Part shown: in pieces, positions 1 through 11,822 of the stretch
Layout: each line of letters opens with the position of its first letter
Position numbering within the stretch: position 1 is the stretch's first letter
The notes under the pieces: model-generated
Told to the model about the DNA's origin: nothing
Databases searched by the model: none
Seen by the model: the letters and a program-made list of their open reading frames with translations, nothing else
Program-made: the position numbers and the translations under genes
NCBI RefSeq assembly: GCF_000150275.1
Contig: NW_002060961.1
Coordinates: 960,467-995,270, forward strand
Source of the DNA: Trichoplax adhaerens
Lineage: Eukaryota; Placozoa; Uniplacotomia; Trichoplacea; Trichoplacidae
Direction of reading: 5' to 3'
Length of the DNA: 34,804 bases

Positions 1-130
1 TGTATCAATCAGTTCATGTTGTAGTCAATATCCTACATCGATGAGTACTTTTGCTAGTGGGTGCTAGGAGATGGAATCAGCCAGACGTGTTACTTATTGT
101 AGCTCCTTGTATCATTATTGTTCCTTGTAG

Positions 131-3100
131 GAAGAACATGGCAAGCCACTCTTTGGTGTTCATTTTAATTATTCTTATAGCCATCCTGATGATTCCAAGA
201 TATTTGCATCAGTGGGAGCCAATAAGGTCGAGTCAATAAGCGATTCAAGCCATAATCGTTTCTTACCAACTGTTCTGCTTCTACTAGTGATGCTATTTTG
301 ATTCAATCTATTATCCACGACGGTTTACAGTATCCAAACGATGCCTTCATAACGCCATGTACAGCTGTATAGGTGTAGAGCTATCAATATCAGCTAATGT
401 TGCAATCCAGATGAATAGATGATGATATTGTATAATGTACAAGATGTCTCTATAAAGTAGATCCCAATGGCCGATCACTTCCTAGAAAAGGATATCGCCC
501 TGTTTCTATAGTCGAGTCTGCACGTATTAGAAACCGATGCTACAGTGGGCAATCAAGCCAACTTGATAATCACTTTCGATAAATGTAATGATTTGGTCAC
601 ATTGCTATCATATTGCCTATGGCAATCTTGTGTTAAAATCCACCTCAATAGATGATACTTTTCTTGAATGTACAGTACAACCCTCTTCATGTTGCTACAG
701 TCGAGTCTATTGCATTTGCACGACAAGCTTACCTTAATCCAACGTAAAGACTTGCTCGATGTAGCGGTCCAATCAAACAACTGTCAATTACGATAACATA
801 TCGGACACTAATAAATCCATTCATCAATGGAGCTCTCATTCATTGATGTAAGATTAAACTATGCCTGATCCTATTTTTTATTTTAGGTTTCAATATATCA
901 ATGCACTGATGATGGTAGAATTAAGTTACTCCAAGCTTATACCGATCCTGACGTATCCGTATAACCAATACATATCTCCAAAATGATCTTATTCTCAGTA
1001 CAATTACTCGTTATACTATACTGACAGTTGATAGCAAATATAAAAAGAATAGAAACAACTTATTGACATTACAAAACGGACAACAATGCAAAAAATTGGG
1101 TTTGCAAATACTGTGCAATCATTGCTGAGTTGTCTGCGTATGTAAACCTTTTATCTAAAGCTATTTATGAGCTGTACTTATTCTAACTCAATGTAATGGA
1201 ACTAGTTTTCATCATTCCATGATACTATACTATTGAAAATTAATTTTATTTTGTATTTGAAGATCAAAAATAGTTACACTTTTGTAGAATTGAATTAATA
1301 AGGGTAGCAGCTATGGTCTCCTGATTTTAGTTATAGTCTTTCCAAGTTATTCATTACGTAGAGTTAGTGTAGAATCACTTTCAATTGATTGCAGATGACG
1401 ATTTATAAAATCATCACTTATTCTCTGGTGCATTAATTATTATTTAATTTTAAGTTTAAAAAACAATTGATCAAACTTAACCCTTAACGTGCGTTTTAGC
1501 CAGAAGAAGATTTCTATACTTGTGCCTGGTCTTACCTTCACAATACATCTGAATTAATTTTGGCTATTGCAGGAGCTCGAGGCGTTATTAGAATTATTAA
1601 GTAATTCGATAACTCATCATCACTAATTATATATTTGTAATGCAGTCAAACAACACAATCTGTGTTGTATGCAACGAAGATAAATATGGTACTGTATGTC
1701 ATTTATCTTCAATCTTTTCTTTTATTGCTCTTATCACAGCGCTGCTACTACCGTTTGCATTAAGGTACCAAATAATGTACAAATTGATTATCGTATTATT
1801 GATCCTATTTACGCACTATTGAGTGTTTCAAATTAAAGTATTCAATTTTCCCTAGTGTTATCCAGGCCAAGGAAATGCCATTAATGAGCTTAAATTCCAT
1901 CCTTTGGATCCTAATATTTTAGCTTCAGTTGGAAAAGGTATGATTGCCACTAGGAAATTGGTCCTGTACTATACCCGTTTATGCTAACTTTCATTAATGC
2001 ATGAATAAATAGGATGCTATTATGTCATGATTAAATGGCGTATAGCGTAGCTTAACAGACTTTTACAAAGTCTTATATACTGTATACTTAACTTTATTAT
2101 TACGAAATAGATCATTTAATTCATTTGTGGAATATTAAGAATGATACATGCATTGCCATTTTTGGTGGAATTGACGGTCACCGAGATGAAGTCTTGAGTG
2201 TTGTATGATATACTTACTGCAGTTAAACAACAGTTTATTCCATTGATTTGTTGAACGTGTATCGCTTACTATAAGAAACTTGTTATTTTTAGGATTTCGA
2301 TATTTTGGGAAAAAAAATAATCTCTTCTGGAATGGATCATTCTATAAAAATGTGGACGTTGGAATCGGAAATACTAGAAGAGGTCAGAGCATGCTTTCAT
2401 GAATGCTTAATCGCTTATGCTAACGATTATGTATTCTGTGATTGATAGTATCACCTTACTGCCATGGCTATAATGCTATTTAGATCATTAAATACAGTAC
2501 ATTTATCCCTATTAGACGATCAAGAAATCCTATGAATATAATCCTGTGACTGCGGATAAGTAATACAATCGGACATTTCGTTATCCTTTTGACTTTCAAT
2601 TATGCTAAGATACAAATATAAATGTTTTATAATTGTAATTTTTTGTTCACATCTTCTATAAATAGGTCGTTCAAGATCCTTTACGTAGATGAGCCACAAT
2701 TTTCTACTCGCGATATTCATCGGAATTATATTGACTGTGTTAGGTGGTTTGGCAATCTAATATTATCAAAAGTAGGTGGCATGTTATAACAGTAAATATG
2801 TGTAGACTTTACGGTAGTTACATATGGCTAAATAAACTTTTATCCAATTCTTAATTCGTATAATGTTCTATCCATGATTTGTAGTCCTGTGAGAATTCCA
2901 TCGTCTGTTGGCAGCCGACGTGTCTGACGGAGAAGCTCAATCCGAATATTAAGAAGGTTCGCTTACAACCTTTCTTTGCTATTTGAAAAGTTATTTAACA
3001 GTTCATTGTTCTCGAATTCTGTTAGGCAACGCCCTTAGATAATTTAGTTATGGTCCATCGGTAAGTTACTATCGCAATAACTGTTTATTGTCTGGGAGAA

Positions 3101-3607
3101 GTTTATACTTATAGGAACGAAATTGTTTTGAACGTTCTAGGTTTGACTATAATCAATGTGACATCTGGTACCTCCGATTTTGCTTAGATTATCAACAAAA
3201 GGTTATAATTTACAGTAATGATATCTGAACATAAATTGCGATTGCACATATCTTGATCGTTCGATTTAATTATATAATTTGATGTAAGCTTAATAGCTGT
3301 ATCATCTCCAGCAAATACAGATATAAAGAATATGTAATTTGATAAGATTAATATTTGTTTGGATAAAAATCCAACTTTACCTAAAGACATTTTATCATGT
3401 CAATAGACATTAGCTGTTGGAAATCAAGTTGGGAAGGTATTCTTATGGGACTTGGAAAACGAAAATTTAAGTCAGCATCGTGCTGTTGTTTTATCACATC
3501 CGAAATGTTCTGCTGCCATTCGACAAATAGCTATTAGCCGTGACGGCTCTTGCTTGGTTCATGCTTGCGATGATGGAACTATCTGGCGATGGGACAAAAA
3601 GATGTAG
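131..3607 (+). CDS. EED: EED, WD40 subunit of Polycomb repressive complex 2 (5' end outside window)
   Basis: EED is a seven-bladed WD40 protein of nuclear PRC2; it binds H3K27me3 and stimulates EZH2. Exons I could join: 131-226, 887-952, 1500-1600, 1646-1688 (ends uncertain), 1856-1937, 2111-2202, 2293-2382, 2516-2559, 2666-2771, 2885-2956, 3026-3060, 3141-3201, 3407-3607. They sum to 1089 bases (362 codons plus stop) with all phases compatible. Diagnostic stretches match human EED as I remember it: [86 protein letters not shown] and the C-terminal [12 protein letters not shown]. The aromatic-cage positions (Phe in LFGV, Tyr in FYTCAW, Trp-Tyr in DIWY) look conserved, so methyl-lysine reading is probably kept. 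The N-terminal exon or exons (about 80 residues in human) are not in the window. Exon 1646-1688 gives a blade loop a few residues longer than human and is the weakest part. The gene converges on CMSS1. Confidence 0.93.
227..886 (+). other. EED intron (660 bases), nothing else seen
   Basis: This intron separates the exon ending SVGANK from the exon starting VSIYQC. The donor, GTCGAG, is weak; the acceptor is TTTTAG. Short ORFs on both strands inside it match nothing I recognise and have no exon-like boundaries. A GTCGAGTC word recurs near 227, 511 and 691, but without flanking similarity. Confidence 0.6.
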
Positions 3608-4114
3608 AGTCTTACTTGTATATTAGTTACCATTTGAATGACACTTTGCCGAGTATCCCATAGTAACTGATGTTGCTAATTTTACTCTTAATCATATTTC
3701 GAATCCCCTCCAAAAATTGAATTTATCGACATTGTATATTATCCTACCAGACTTGAAGTTGAATATTTTATATAGCTACTGTTTGGTACAGGCTTTTAAA
3801 AAATCTTGAAAACCTACTCGTACAACTTTCGACTCCCTATAATCTTATATCCGTATGATCGTCTCATTTTACTGAGTAGCAGCATATAAGATTACTTGCT
3901 GCCTTTCATTACAAGATAACTTTAAACTTTCAGTTAAAAATTTATTGTGATCAGTTATGGAACACAAAATGTAATATATATATATACATAGCATCTTGTA
4001 CAGCGGATTAGGGTACGTGCAATAACCTTTAACGATTCAAAACGACTGTAGTATCATATGCTTTGAAAATACTCAATATATACAGCATTGCTTTCGTGTA
4101 TAAAGAGCTATGAA
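3608..4114. other. Convergent 3' intergenic region between EED and CMSS1
   Basis: About 500 bases lie between the two stop codons. The region is AT-rich with a short TA run near 3975-3985. It should hold both 3' UTRs and polyadenylation sites; I could not assign either confidently. No coding exon was seen. Confidence 0.6.
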
Positions 4115-7088
4115 TTAAAATAAACCGATTTTAACTTTTCCTTCTTTTGCCAGAGGCACAAAGTATTTAAGTAGCAACTGCGTAATGTCTTCTCGAATCT
4201 ATTACAAATACAGCAACACAAATTTGACTAAGTATCCTTAATAAGTCTAAAACTATTCTGTAGGTGGTATATTTCAATTATGCGTATTGCAATGGACTAA
4301 CCTCGACAATATCAAGCAAGCGCCTCTCCTTTGCATCGCGATAATTCCAATCCAATATGACGTACTTTAATTTATCTAACTTTAAGGCATCTGCACGTCC
4401 GGTAACAAAAATGTTTGTTTAGTTTATAACGCTAAAGCAGTTCACGAAATCGGTTCAAGATGTGTAAAATGTTATTAGATATTCAATCTATACTGTTAAC
4501 TTTCATATCTAACCTTCAGTAACTAATTTATGCACTCTGTTTGGAGTTGCTACGGCAAAATGTACTTTTCCCTTTAGCAATTCTACATGTTGATGCAACT
4601 AGAAAGCAATACCCAAATACTAAATTTCTTTCATCATATAAAATAATTCTAATAAATTGCTTTAATACAAACCTTAAAATGTTTAGCAAATAACTTAATT
4701 GTGCAACATTTTCCTTTAAATTCAGTGGACGCCCTATTTTATAATTTAAAAGCAGATTAGCTTATGGTATCAGGCATTGAAAACTAGACAGGTAACATCG
4801 CTACGCTCGATACTTTGTACCTGTTTAAATCAACAGCTCGACTAGCAGAAGAGGTAATTACAAGAAGTATGGGGCTTCCACCTGTACCTTTATATTTCTT
4901 CACATCCCTTTTCCACTGTGGGATTACTATAGCAAGTTATTAAAGTGTAATCAATTGCAATCGTTCCTCATTAACAAGTCTATCAACTGTCGGAAAACAG
5001 AAATAGTACCGTGTTTAAGATATGTAGACAGCGAATCCGGATGTCCAGATTGAGATTTCGGTTCTTCAAGAAAGCTAGATTCTGAGGTAGTAAAGAAAAG
5101 GTTACAGTCGTTCATTTTCGTAGAATATGGGCGGATAACTTATGCCTCAAGCTTCTACCAAGTTATCAGTTTAACGATTGCGCTTGTAAAGGCTGTTAAA
5201 AGCCCCGATTATAAAGCTCAAGACTAATTAGTGCAAGACTTATTAAGAATAAATGCTAATTTATAAGTAAAAAACATCCTTGGTTCAATTTAACAAGTTG
5301 TAGTCTATAAATTCACTGTCGTATTACCGCTTAATTTATAGTCTTCCGCTTCAATAGGCGTCAACTTTGCAGCATTGCATAATGCAGTTAGCAACTGGTT
5401 GTCTTTGTTTCCATCACTAGTAGTATCGCTTTTAAACTAGAAAGAAAGTGAATTATAGTATTGAATGACGATTTAGATACATTACTCATAGCTTAAAGTT
5501 TAACGCTTCTGTAATATGCGAAGTCATACATTAGATCCAAGATTATGTAGGATAACGATCACACGCGATATGCAGATGACTCAGAATAAGGTTTAGGTTT
5601 ATTGCAAGGACACGCTACAGGATCGAGATCGATATCCCGAGATAGCTATGTAACATCGGCATGTATTATATCAGAAGCAATACTATTGAACAGTCTTATT
5701 CTGTACTTAGGCTACCTTACTACGGTACGTATCCTCTGCAACTACAGTGCTTCGTATTATAATAATCATAGTCCTTATCTACTTTACATAGTCGGTGTTA
5801 CTACACATATCACAGCTTCTACTTCAGGTTTTCAACGGTTACAAATCTAGGTAAATAATCAAATATCTTACGCATGATAGCATACCTTCTTCTTGCGCTT
5901 TTTTGCTTTACTTTTAGTTTTTCCCGTTGACACATCTGAGATTTTGTTGTCATTGGCAGTATTCTTCTATATGAAGTAAAACATACATTTACAACTAGCA
6001 CAAAATTGGCTTCGAGCATTATATTTATTTCTCGATATGAAACGATTCTATTTATAGGCACATATGTGTTTGAGCTATCCTGACGATACGTTCACTATAT
6101 TAACTGCTTGAGAACTGAGATTTTGTATTTTTGCTTGTATTTTGTGTTACAGCTAATGTACTAATGACAGACTATTAAGACTACATCTTCTACTTCTATA
6201 CAGTTATTATAGTGTCTAGGAAAGAATAAAAGCGATACACAGGTCGAAAAGGTAGTTTCATTAGCTTTGCTAATATGCCAATTAATGATAACTTATACTC
6301 CGTTATTCACTGCAAGAACGTTGCGTAATACAGAATTAAATATAAGCTAGAAAATAACTGTAGTGTCACTGATTCAAATATATGAAAATAAATGTAGACA
6401 TCGAATTATTATACTAACACTGCCAATCAACTCGGTCTGGGTATATCGTACTGTACAAGTGACAAATAGCAATCTTAACATACTGTATGTATCGTAGTAA
6501 GCTGCAGAGAACCTGTGAAGGCGCAAGGAAATTATGGCATTGCAAATGACTTACAACTCATTGAAGTAGAATCGTAAGCATATCACACGCGAGGCAATTA
6601 ACCGTCTGTGATTATGAGTATTAAAATGTTCAATCTTACGGTGCATCTTGCTTGCATTTATACTATATAAGATCTACTGTACATCATCTACAATGTAGAT
6701 TTTTATTTATTAGTCTTGAATGCATATTTATTGCTGAGTACACGTTTAATATAGCTTACAACAGGAAACGTTTAACTGTTAATACTACAGCAATTGCAGT
6801 TGATAGTTAGCGCTAATAACCTTTCATTTCGTGCTATAGACAAGCAAACCTATGCAAGCTATTGCAACTAGAAGACAGCTATCTCGTAGCTGGTAACACA
6901 TGCAACATAGCTATCGGAATCATAATTTGCATCAAGTCATTATCCCTATTAGCCACCTGTGCATTGCTATCCTCTGTTTCGGTAGTTTCTATCGTGTTAC
7001 CATTTCCCTCATCGGGGCCATTATTCAGCCACCAATCTCCATCATCCATGGCATCAGCACTAGCTAACTTTCTTTTCCTGTGGGCCAT
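4115..7088 (-). CDS. CMSS1: CMSS1, Cms1-type ribosome-biogenesis protein
   Basis: Homologue of human CMSS1 and yeast Cms1, a DEAD-helicase-like protein linked to the small-subunit processome. Exons in transcript order: 7088-6957, 5966-5886, 5436-5328, 5081-5010, 4926-4821, 4733-4673, 4598-4514, 4390-4302, 4198-4115; every junction is in phase. The start has an acidic segment, MDDGDWWLNNGPDEG, like human MADDLGDEWW, followed by a Lys-rich stretch (KTKSKAKKRKKK) that is probably a nucleolar signal. The core matches human: SPILLVITSSASRAVDL, CCTIKLFAKHFK, KGKVHFAVATPNRVHKLV, LKYVILDWNYRDAKERRLLDI, ending KVKIGLF (human LKLGLF). Length is about 271 residues against 279 in human. Two ATGs in good context compete: 7088 (MAHRKRK) and 7049 (MDDGDWW). 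Homology favours 7049; the scanning rule favours 7088. The first intron is the largest, at 990 bases. Confidence 0.92.
5967..6956 (-). other. CMSS1 first intron (990 bases)
   Basis: On the minus strand the intron runs from a GTGGCT donor to a TATAG acceptor. It is AT-rich. I found no additional CMSS1 exon, RNA gene or repeat in it. The flanking exons join in phase 0. Confidence 0.6.
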
Positions 7089-8216
7089 GTTGTTCCTATC
7101 GATAATATGGCTAACACCAAGTCTGTCCAAGGCTGATTTGGCAGCAGAAGCAAATCTGTTTTACCTGCAAGATTGCAAATCAGCTGCAGTAGTCGCATGC
7201 AGAATTTGTGCGAAAAAGGCTGTCAGCTTCTTGACCACTCTTGCCTATCAGAAGTAACTATGTTGTCATAGAAACGAGGTAAGAAGGTGACACATAATTG
7301 ACACATACTTAAGACTACCACCTAAACTCTCACGGTCTTTAACACCGTATAACAACTGCAGTCAAATCCTTAAAACGTATCACACACATGGCACAGTGTA
7401 CAGCTAGTGTATTGGTAGACTACTTTCATGAAGGAGGAAAGGCGTCATAAACCAACGCGTGCGCAGTATTCACTCTTACCTCCTAATTTGTATTGCTAGG
7501 TTACGCTAACAACAAAAATTGATTTGATAGGATTACATAGTATAGAGTCTCATATATGTTATACTGTTGTAGAAGAACATCCAGAAGGACGCAACATCAT
7601 TCCTCATCAACTATCCTGCGTTAAAGGTCGAAAATTAATACAGTTTAGCCCTTACTGAAGCAGAGCTGTAAAGAAAAGCACCTTTCAATCGAAAATCATA
7701 TTTATATCCGTTAAATTCTACAAGATGACGACATATAGAGTGAGTAAAACACATATTGACATCTATCCAAGCTACTGTATTATTGAAGTAGGGACGATTG
7801 ATAAACTTAGAAATTTTAATAAATAGAAACTCTATCGCATACTCTAGTAATTTATAAAATAGGATCGTACGGTATCAAAGAATAAGATATCCCACTTTTA
7901 ACATTGTAAAATACGATTAACAAAGTCAAATGTCAGCTATAAGGATACATGCAAGAGATACAGTTTAACATAATTTTTTGCTTGACTGAGTAATTTGAGA
8001 TCTACCCTTACGCTATTCTGCTGGAAAATACTGACAACTAGCAATCCAAGAAACTGTAATGGAGAGGAGCGATTCCATTTTAATGTACTATAAATTCTCA
8101 CGAATTACAAAATAAGATTATACAGCATCAAATGAATATATTTGCGCTGTGATTGTAAATGTGTACGTTTAAAGCAAACATTGTTTGCAAATGACATACG
8201 AGGATTTAAATTTACC
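7089..8216. promoter_or_regulatory. Divergent promoter region between CMSS1 and MYCBP
   Basis: About 1.1 kb separates the start codons of two divergently transcribed housekeeping-type genes, so both promoters should lie here. I saw no TATA box I would defend and no coding exon. The call rests on gene orientation alone. Confidence 0.4.
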
Positions 8217-8857
8217 ATGATTTTGTTCAAAGTGATAGATTAAGCTTTGTGCTGCAATTATATCTAAAGTTTTCAACAGTCATTCCATAGAATATCATGC
8301 TGAGTGATTTAAAAATATAATGCTTTTACTGATTTTGAACTTATGGCAATATAATTTACAGGCTGCCGATTCTAAACGCGAAGAATTCAGAAAATACTTA
8401 GAAAAGGCAGGTGTATTAGACTGCCTCACTAAAGGTAAATTCATATAGCGTAGGATAAATAGGAAAGCTATGAACATTGCAATGACTATTGACTATGACC
8501 AAGTTTGAACTCATTTTATATTCAATCCTTACGATAAAGTACTGGTTACTCTATATGAAGAACCTGAAAAACCAAATGATGCATTGGACTTTTTAAAACA
8601 ACACTTGCACGGCGGTCCTCCCGAAACAAGCGATGTAGAAGCATTGAGATTAGAGAATGCAGAATTAAAACAAAAAAACAATGCTTTACAAGAAGAAGTC
8701 AACGAGCTTAAATCAAAGGTAGACATCGATTATCTTGGAATTATAAATTGAAATTCAAAGTTGTTAATTTTAACTTAAGAAGTTTAAAATTAAATGGCTC
8801 AATTATTATGTTTTACTCTTACAGCTTGCAGAATACGAGAATAATACGGAAGAATAA
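8217..8857 (+). CDS. MYCBP: MYCBP, MYC-binding protein (AMY-1)
   Basis: Small helical protein that in vertebrates binds MYC and A-kinase anchoring proteins and is found in cilia and flagella. Exons: 8217-8231 (MILFK), 8362-8434, 8540-8718, 8825-8857; phases 0, 1 and 0 join cleanly to give 99 residues (human 103). Exon 2 begins AADSKREEFRKYLEKAGVLD, nearly the human sequence; exon 3 contains LYEEPEKPNDALDFLKQHL and then a Leu/Glu/Lys heptad coiled coil (EALRLENAELKQKNNALQEE); exon 4 ends LAEYENNTEE. The 15-base first exon is the least certain part: its length and final Phe-Lys fit human MAHYK, but the donor (GTGATA) is weak. The gene is divergent from CMSS1. Confidence 0.92.
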
Positions 8858-10950
8858 TTCTTCTTTCTACGGTTCGATAAACAATCATAAATGGTACACC
8901 GCTAAAGAACTGTAATGACGCCATTACCGTGGTTATTGACTGCGCTTGAGAATATATGTACTTTCAACTATACATAATCTTACTCATGCTTATATTGCCA
9001 TACAATTCATATAAATATTTTATGTTTGAATGAAGATATCATTTAATATTACTTGATGTCAATGTAATGTTATCTTGCGATTCCTTATCTTTTTAACCAA
9101 CTGTAACAATGTTACTGTGCGTGATTCTATTATTAGAATTAAGGTATGCACCATTATTCAACAGTAGGCATTTAGTTATAAGTGTAATGTAATTAGTCAT
9201 TTCACAACATTGCATCTCCTAATTATGTAAATTTGATACAACATAATATGCAGATTAAATTGTTAATAAATCAAACTATAAGTTGAGGTTGTTTTAACAA
9301 TTAATTGTTAGTTTACGCAAGCAATACCAAGGGCGTTGAAGGTAAAGATAATTTTTATTCTTTGTTAATTATACATACATTGTAGATTATTAATACGAAT
9401 TGAGTTAATTTTAAATATTTCAAATCAGTTGCAATTGCTATTTGAGACTGTAAAGTGTAACAATTATGTTGCAACGGCTCATGGACTCGCATCTACTATA
9501 CATCAAGTATTCAAATAGATGACTCTACTACTAGCTGTGCGTAATAGCCACCGTAGCAGAGGCATATAGAGGTAGTTAGGGTGAATTGACCAATCTGCTG
9601 CTAATTCTAAATTGCAAAGGTACTGGATTTAAAAGAATTATGCCTCATTTAATTATAAATGGGAGAACATGGATACATACTTAATACAGTAGGCATTAAT
9701 TATAATGCAAAAACATGATCCCTAAGTCATTCATATGATCTATTTCATATAGATCTACAAATAGTTAGCATGACCTGGTTGGCGTGGCAAATTAAAAGAA
9801 AATAATTTTATACCATTTTCAGGATGCGCTAAAACACCTGTGAACTATTTTATGACAAATCTATCAATTCAGTAGGTCGGAAGCTTTATGATAACGTCTT
9901 GTCATCAATGGATATGAGTGCTCAGTTTTCTTTCCCATAATAAGCATAAATGTATATCAAGTATATTGCTGATGGTATGCTTGAAAATATCCTTCATTTC
10001 CTTCCTGTATTAGCTGTTCAACTCGTATATTCACAAAAGAGTAACGATTATTGATATTAATCGCCTTTTACCTTACTTTCCTGCATTAGCTGTCATGCTT
10101 ATTTATGCACGCGTACTTGTCATGGCAAATTTACTAAATTGGTAATTTTATTAAATTCTTATATAAAATTCTATAACTCTTAGTGTTAGAGACCGAGTTC
10201 GAAAGCAAATGGGTAGGCTAGTGTTTAATTTTATTTATTTCAAATGCGAAAATCTTGAATTTTTTTGTAGTACGAGGTTTATCTTGTAGTTCCTTTAGGG
10301 TTAGAGATGTGGAGCAGGTGTAGAAGGTCAGGGCTTAGTTTTCTTATGAAAAAAAGGTAGAAAAAAATGAAGTCAATTTACTGCAACATATTCACAGGAT
10401 TGTCACGTACTGCCAGCAGATTCTAAGTAATAATCTCCTTTATGCTTGTACTGCCTATAGATTCATCTGTCATCTCAACCGGAACTCCTCGCGTAAGCTA
10501 TCAAGTAATAATCAGCATATATAATCAAAGGAAGAAGTTCATGTAGTCTATCATAGATCCGATTTCAAAGTATTTTTGCTGAGTTTGCAGTTGTGGCAAT
10601 GTTATTAGCTGTCCCAGATGAAGCACATTAGTCTTGAAACCGTATAATGATAGCGTAAGTTTGCGTTGTATACTTTTGCTTACTGTAATAACAAAGTACC
10701 AGCTTGTAAATAATTATTAGCCAAGTTTGGCATATGATGGCATGCCACTATTTGCAAGCCCTGGAAAATACGTTTGTGCAGGTAGCTTTAGAAGTTTAAA
10801 ATTTTTCCATTAGTTATATTTAACTAAGAACAGAGCTGTGAATAATGATATCTTTACACATTTATTTACTTTCGCTGATGTTGCACCTGCAATCTCCTTG
10901 CACCTTTCGTATCATCAGCATCGAATTTATCTGGGAGATATATTGCACGT
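8858..10950. other. Gene-poor stretch downstream of MYCBP
   Basis: About 2.1 kb of AT-rich DNA. No ORF of note, no exon with convincing splice sites and no RNA gene could be recognised on either strand. AATAAA near 9265 could serve MYCBP if its 3' UTR is long. A short phrase (TTTCCTNCNTTAGCTGT) occurs near 10000 and 10077 and looks like a small local duplication. Confidence 0.5.
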
Positions 10951-11050
10951 CTCGAAAGTAAACTATGCAATTAAGTAAAATGCTCAATTTTGGGGAGGAA
11001 TAAAAATAGTCTGCATGACTATCATTGTTGCAGTGTGCAATAGACTAGAG

Positions 11051-11072
11051 TAGGTTGGCTACGCCTAGAGGT
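11051..11072 (+). promoter_or_regulatory. Conserved leader block ending in a splice-donor-like site (copy 1)
   Basis: GTAGGTTGGCTACGCCTAGA followed by GGTAAGA is identical in copy 2 (about 13198-13219) although surrounding sequence has diverged. AG|GTAAGA is a strong donor. Just before each ATG sits an AG (GCAG or GAAG then AAGGAGAAAA), so a noncoding first exon spliced to the ATG exon is possible. Transcript evidence is lacking. Confidence 0.35.
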
Positions 11073-11245
11073 AAGAACTAGATCTCTTTACCATGTGTGA
11101 ACAGGAAAAGAAGTCGCCAGACTAGTCTAGTCGTCGAGCTTAATTCATTCAACTAGAGTACTGCACTAGGGAGAGTCATGAACCCATTGCATGACTCACA
11201 ATATTATAATCTAATAATTAATTAAGGAGTAACAGATTTTAAAAC

Positions 11246-11262
11246 CAGCTGGAAATCAGCTG
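11246..11262 (+). promoter_or_regulatory. Paired CAGCTG E-boxes, reductase copy 1
   Basis: Two palindromic CAGCTG hexamers (11246-11251 and 11257-11262) start 11 bases apart, about one helical turn. The arrangement recurs upstream of copy 2. CAGCTG is a classic bHLH E-box; binding here is inference. Confidence 0.45.
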
Positions 11263-11822
11263 TGCTCCATGTCCTCTCATTAAGCCCGTCTGCGCCGCCC
11301 GGCCAGTGTACAGTATGTCTGTATCCTAGACTACCGTCGACCTCAGTATTTCCAACGACTAGCTAGTAGCTGCATGGGAGAGTTTATTATTCAAGTAATG
11401 CAATAATTATTTATAATCATAATATGAATATGGACGACTTTAGCGTTTCCCTTTTCGACACATACTGTACCATCGTCCACCATCATGCAACAATCCTCCT
11501 TGCCGTAACCACGACTACTCTATATGTCAACAGTACTACAGACGTCCTGTAGTCTGAAGTACAGTACAGCTACTCTAGTAATAGTAATGTCTTAGTCACA
11601 GTCTATCAACAGCTCGATTGACGACGCGTCTTATATGATAAGTAGTTCAGTTTACGTCCGTCTGTACAGGGTGTCCATTTTTCTCCTACTGGACCGTATC
11701 GAGTCCGGCTGGGACTACTGAAGACATCTCGCGAACTTTATTTCTCCAGCGTTAAAAAATTAGTTTACCAATCTGAGTTAGCTGGAAGAATTGTTCTCTA
11801 TCGTGTTGCAGAAGGAGAAAAA

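Noticed and set aside
5602-5850. 82-codon plus-strand ORF within the CMSS1 region
   Set aside because: It is antisense within a CMSS1 intron (5437-5885), has low-complexity Tyr/Ser/Ile composition and no resemblance to known proteins.
6862-7257. 131-codon ORF on the plus strand, hydrophobic
   Set aside because: It is the antisense shadow of CMSS1 exon 1, whose acidic, Trp-rich start matches the human protein. The hydrophobic look comes from reading acidic and polar codons backwards.
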